DNA of 14,839 bases, taken from contig DPMC01000266.1 of NCBI GenBank assembly GCA_003541675.1, positions 1 to 14,839 of the forward strand, read 5' to 3'. Both the position numbers and the translations under genes were made by a program. Below the pieces are notes generated by a model. The model was not told the DNA's origin and ran no database searches. It worked only from the letters and a program-made list of their open reading frames with translations. This DNA is from Acidimicrobiaceae bacterium (GTDB taxonomy: Bacteria > Actinomycetota > Acidimicrobiia > Acidimicrobiales > MedAcidi-G1). Below are positions 13,687-14,839 of this stretch, one piece after another. How positions within the stretch are numbered: position 1 is the stretch's first letter; every line of letters begins with the position of its first letter.

Positions 13687-14805
13687 TCAGCTGAAACTTA
13701 GGACCGGGTCACCCCAGAGCGACTCGTCGGGTGTGATGCCCAGGCCGGGCCCGGGTGGCAGGTCGATCCACCCGCCGTCGAGACGAATGCCGTGCTCGAC
13801 GTCGTAGTGGCCGTCCACGTAGGGCTCGGCGATCCACGTTCCCTCAAAGTTGGCCGGATCCACGGTGGCCCCCACGTGCAATGAAGCAGCGGCCACCAAG
13901 TCGCCACCCCACGTGTCGTCCACGGTGTGGGGCCGCCGGGCCGCCGCACACACGTCGCGCACGGCCCGCATGGCGCTGATGCCTCCGACCCGACTGACCT
14001 TCATACCGAACCCGTCGGCCACCCGCTGCCCAATAGCCGCCACCACCGCGCCTAGGTCAGTGGCCGACTCGTCCAGGTAGATCGGATGGCAGACCTTTCC
14101 GACTAGCGAGGCGTTCTCCTCATAGGAGTCGCACGGCTGCTCGATCACCAGGGCGATATCCCGACAGGCATTCGACACCTGGATGGCATCCCGGGTGGTC
14201 CACCCCTTGTTGGCGTCCGCTGCCAGCCGCACGCCGGGACGCAGGGTGGCGGCCACGGCCCGGAGAGCCGCGATGTCGTCCTCAACCGGCCGACCACCGA
14301 CCTTGAGCTGGATCCGGGAGAAGCCCTCTGTCTGGCGGGCATCGGCATCGGCGGCCGAATCCTCCGGCGAGGCGATCAGTACCCCGTGGTACGACGGCAC
14401 CCGCTCGCGTACCGCTCCGCCTAGGAGGTCGCAGACCCGGACTCCGTACGCCTTGCCGGTGGCGTCCCAGCAGGCCACGTCCACGGCCGCTTTCGCGTAC
14501 CGATGCCCCATGAGGGCAGCGTCCATCGCCGCTCCGACCCGGCCGATAGCCGTCGGAGCCAGGCCGACGAGGTGCGGGGCCATCTCGGCCAACGCCGCAC
14601 GTGCGCCCAGGGCGTGCTGGGGCTGGTACGTGGAGCCCAGCGGACACGTCTCGCCGTATCCCACCGTGCCGTCATCGCACTGGAGTCGGACAATGGTCGT
14701 ATCCAGATGCCAGACGTCCTGGACAGCCATTCGGTAGGGCTCGCCGTCGACCGGGCCGCGAACGGGTAGGTCATGCTGGAACACGTCGACGGCGACGATC
14801 TTCAT
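13687..14805 (-). CDS. hpbD: enolase-superfamily enzyme, 4-hydroxyproline betaine 2-epimerase-like
   Basis: A 372-residue mandelate racemase/muconate lactonizing-type enolase-superfamily protein. It matches what I recall of HpbD (4-hydroxyproline betaine 2-epimerase, first step of hydroxyproline betaine catabolism) along its length, including GYGETCPLGSTYQPQHALGA (49-68), HRYAKAAVDVACWD (101-114) and GPGLGITPDES (352-362). The active-site set is Lys168 in RIQLKVGG, metal ligands Asp197, Glu222 and Glu246 (with Asp245), the second base Lys269 in GFGMK, and DDTWGGD (296-302). The first Lys of the common KxK motif is Gln166, as I recall it also is in HpbD. The ATG at 14805 begins the conserved MKIVAVDVF; the open frame extends to a TTG at 14835. 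A related cis-3-hydroxyproline dehydratase role is possible. Demethylation genes for the betaine pathway are not in the window; upstream genes lie beyond the edge. Confidence 0.75.
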   Translation of the reverse strand: MKIVAVDVFQHDLPVRGPVDGEPYRMAVQDVWHLDTTIVRLQCDDGTVGYGETCPLGSTYQPQHALGARAALAEMAPHLVGLAPTAIGRVGAAMDAALMGHRYAKAAVDVACWDATGKAYGVRVCDLLGGAVRERVPSYHGVLIASPEDSAADADARQTEGFSRIQLKVGGRPVEDDIAALRAVAATLRPGVRLAADANKGWTTRDAIQVSNACRDIALVIEQPCDSYEENASLVGKVCHPIYLDESATDLGAVVAAIGQRVADGFGMKVSRVGGISAMRAVRDVCAAARRPHTVDDTWGGDLVAAASLHVGATVDPANFEGTWIAEPYVDGHYDVEHGIRLDGGWIDLPPGPGLGITPDESLWGDPVLSFS

Positions 14806-14839
14806 CGGCGACCCCCCCCGATCCGGGCCGGGCAACCCC

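Noticed and set aside
1..14839. CRISPR arrays, insertion sequences, tRNA or rRNA genes, prophage or defence genes
   Set aside because: No regularly spaced long repeats, transposase or integrase motifs, cloverleaf or rRNA sequence were seen on either strand.

Overview
The window is high-GC DNA (strong G/C bias at third codon positions) from an actinobacterium. I infer the class Acidimicrobiia or a close relative. Three things point there: an actinobacterial-type CCA-enzyme HD relative, the mix of F420-type luciferase-like oxidoreductase, MpaB/DUF2236 oxygenase and CYP125-like P450, and repeated leaderless-type promoters (TAnnnT placed 6-8 nt before the start codon). Twelve protein genes are well supported and one tiny upstream ORF is speculative. 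I see no rRNA, tRNA, CRISPR array, phage gene or insertion sequence, and no gene-free stretch longer than about 140 bases.

Layout. (a) 1-1257, plus strand: the 3' part of an N-acyl-D-amino-acid deacylase-type amidohydrolase, cut by the window edge. (b) 1394-5299, plus: a two-gene envelope unit, a polytopic GT-C-like membrane protein and an OafA-type acyltransferase with a C-terminal SGNH domain. It is preceded by three exactly spaced TGAYCGG direct repeats and followed by a good terminator hairpin. (c) 5343-7447, minus: an amidohydrolase-2 protein and, downstream, an HD protein that looks like the back half of an actinobacterial CCA-adding enzyme without its nucleotidyltransferase head. (d) 7448-7565: a divergent control region with a perfect 17-bp palindrome. 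(e) 7566-9327, plus: a crotonase-fold enzyme and a luciferase-like oxidoreductase. (f) 9378-10597, plus: a possible leader mini-ORF, a membrane-anchored BON+OmpA protein, and a 58-residue Cys-rich protein. (g) 10629-11528, plus: an MpaB/DUF2236 oxygenase. (h) 11578-13550: a CYP125-like P450 (minus) divergent from a MarR regulator (plus), with interleaved inverted repeats between them. (i) 13687-14805, minus: an enolase-superfamily enzyme closely resembling 4-hydroxyproline betaine 2-epimerase.

Together the genes suggest a heterotroph degrading D-amino-acid derivatives, acyl-CoA or sterol-like lipids, and betaines, plus envelope glycan modification. No single pathway links them all. The clearest new leads are regulatory (the 7493-7509 palindrome and the 12933-12966 operator array), the head-less CCA relative, the small zinc-ribbon-like protein, and the possible leaderless uORF before the OmpA gene. 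I did not find a defence system or another clearly novel multi-gene machine.
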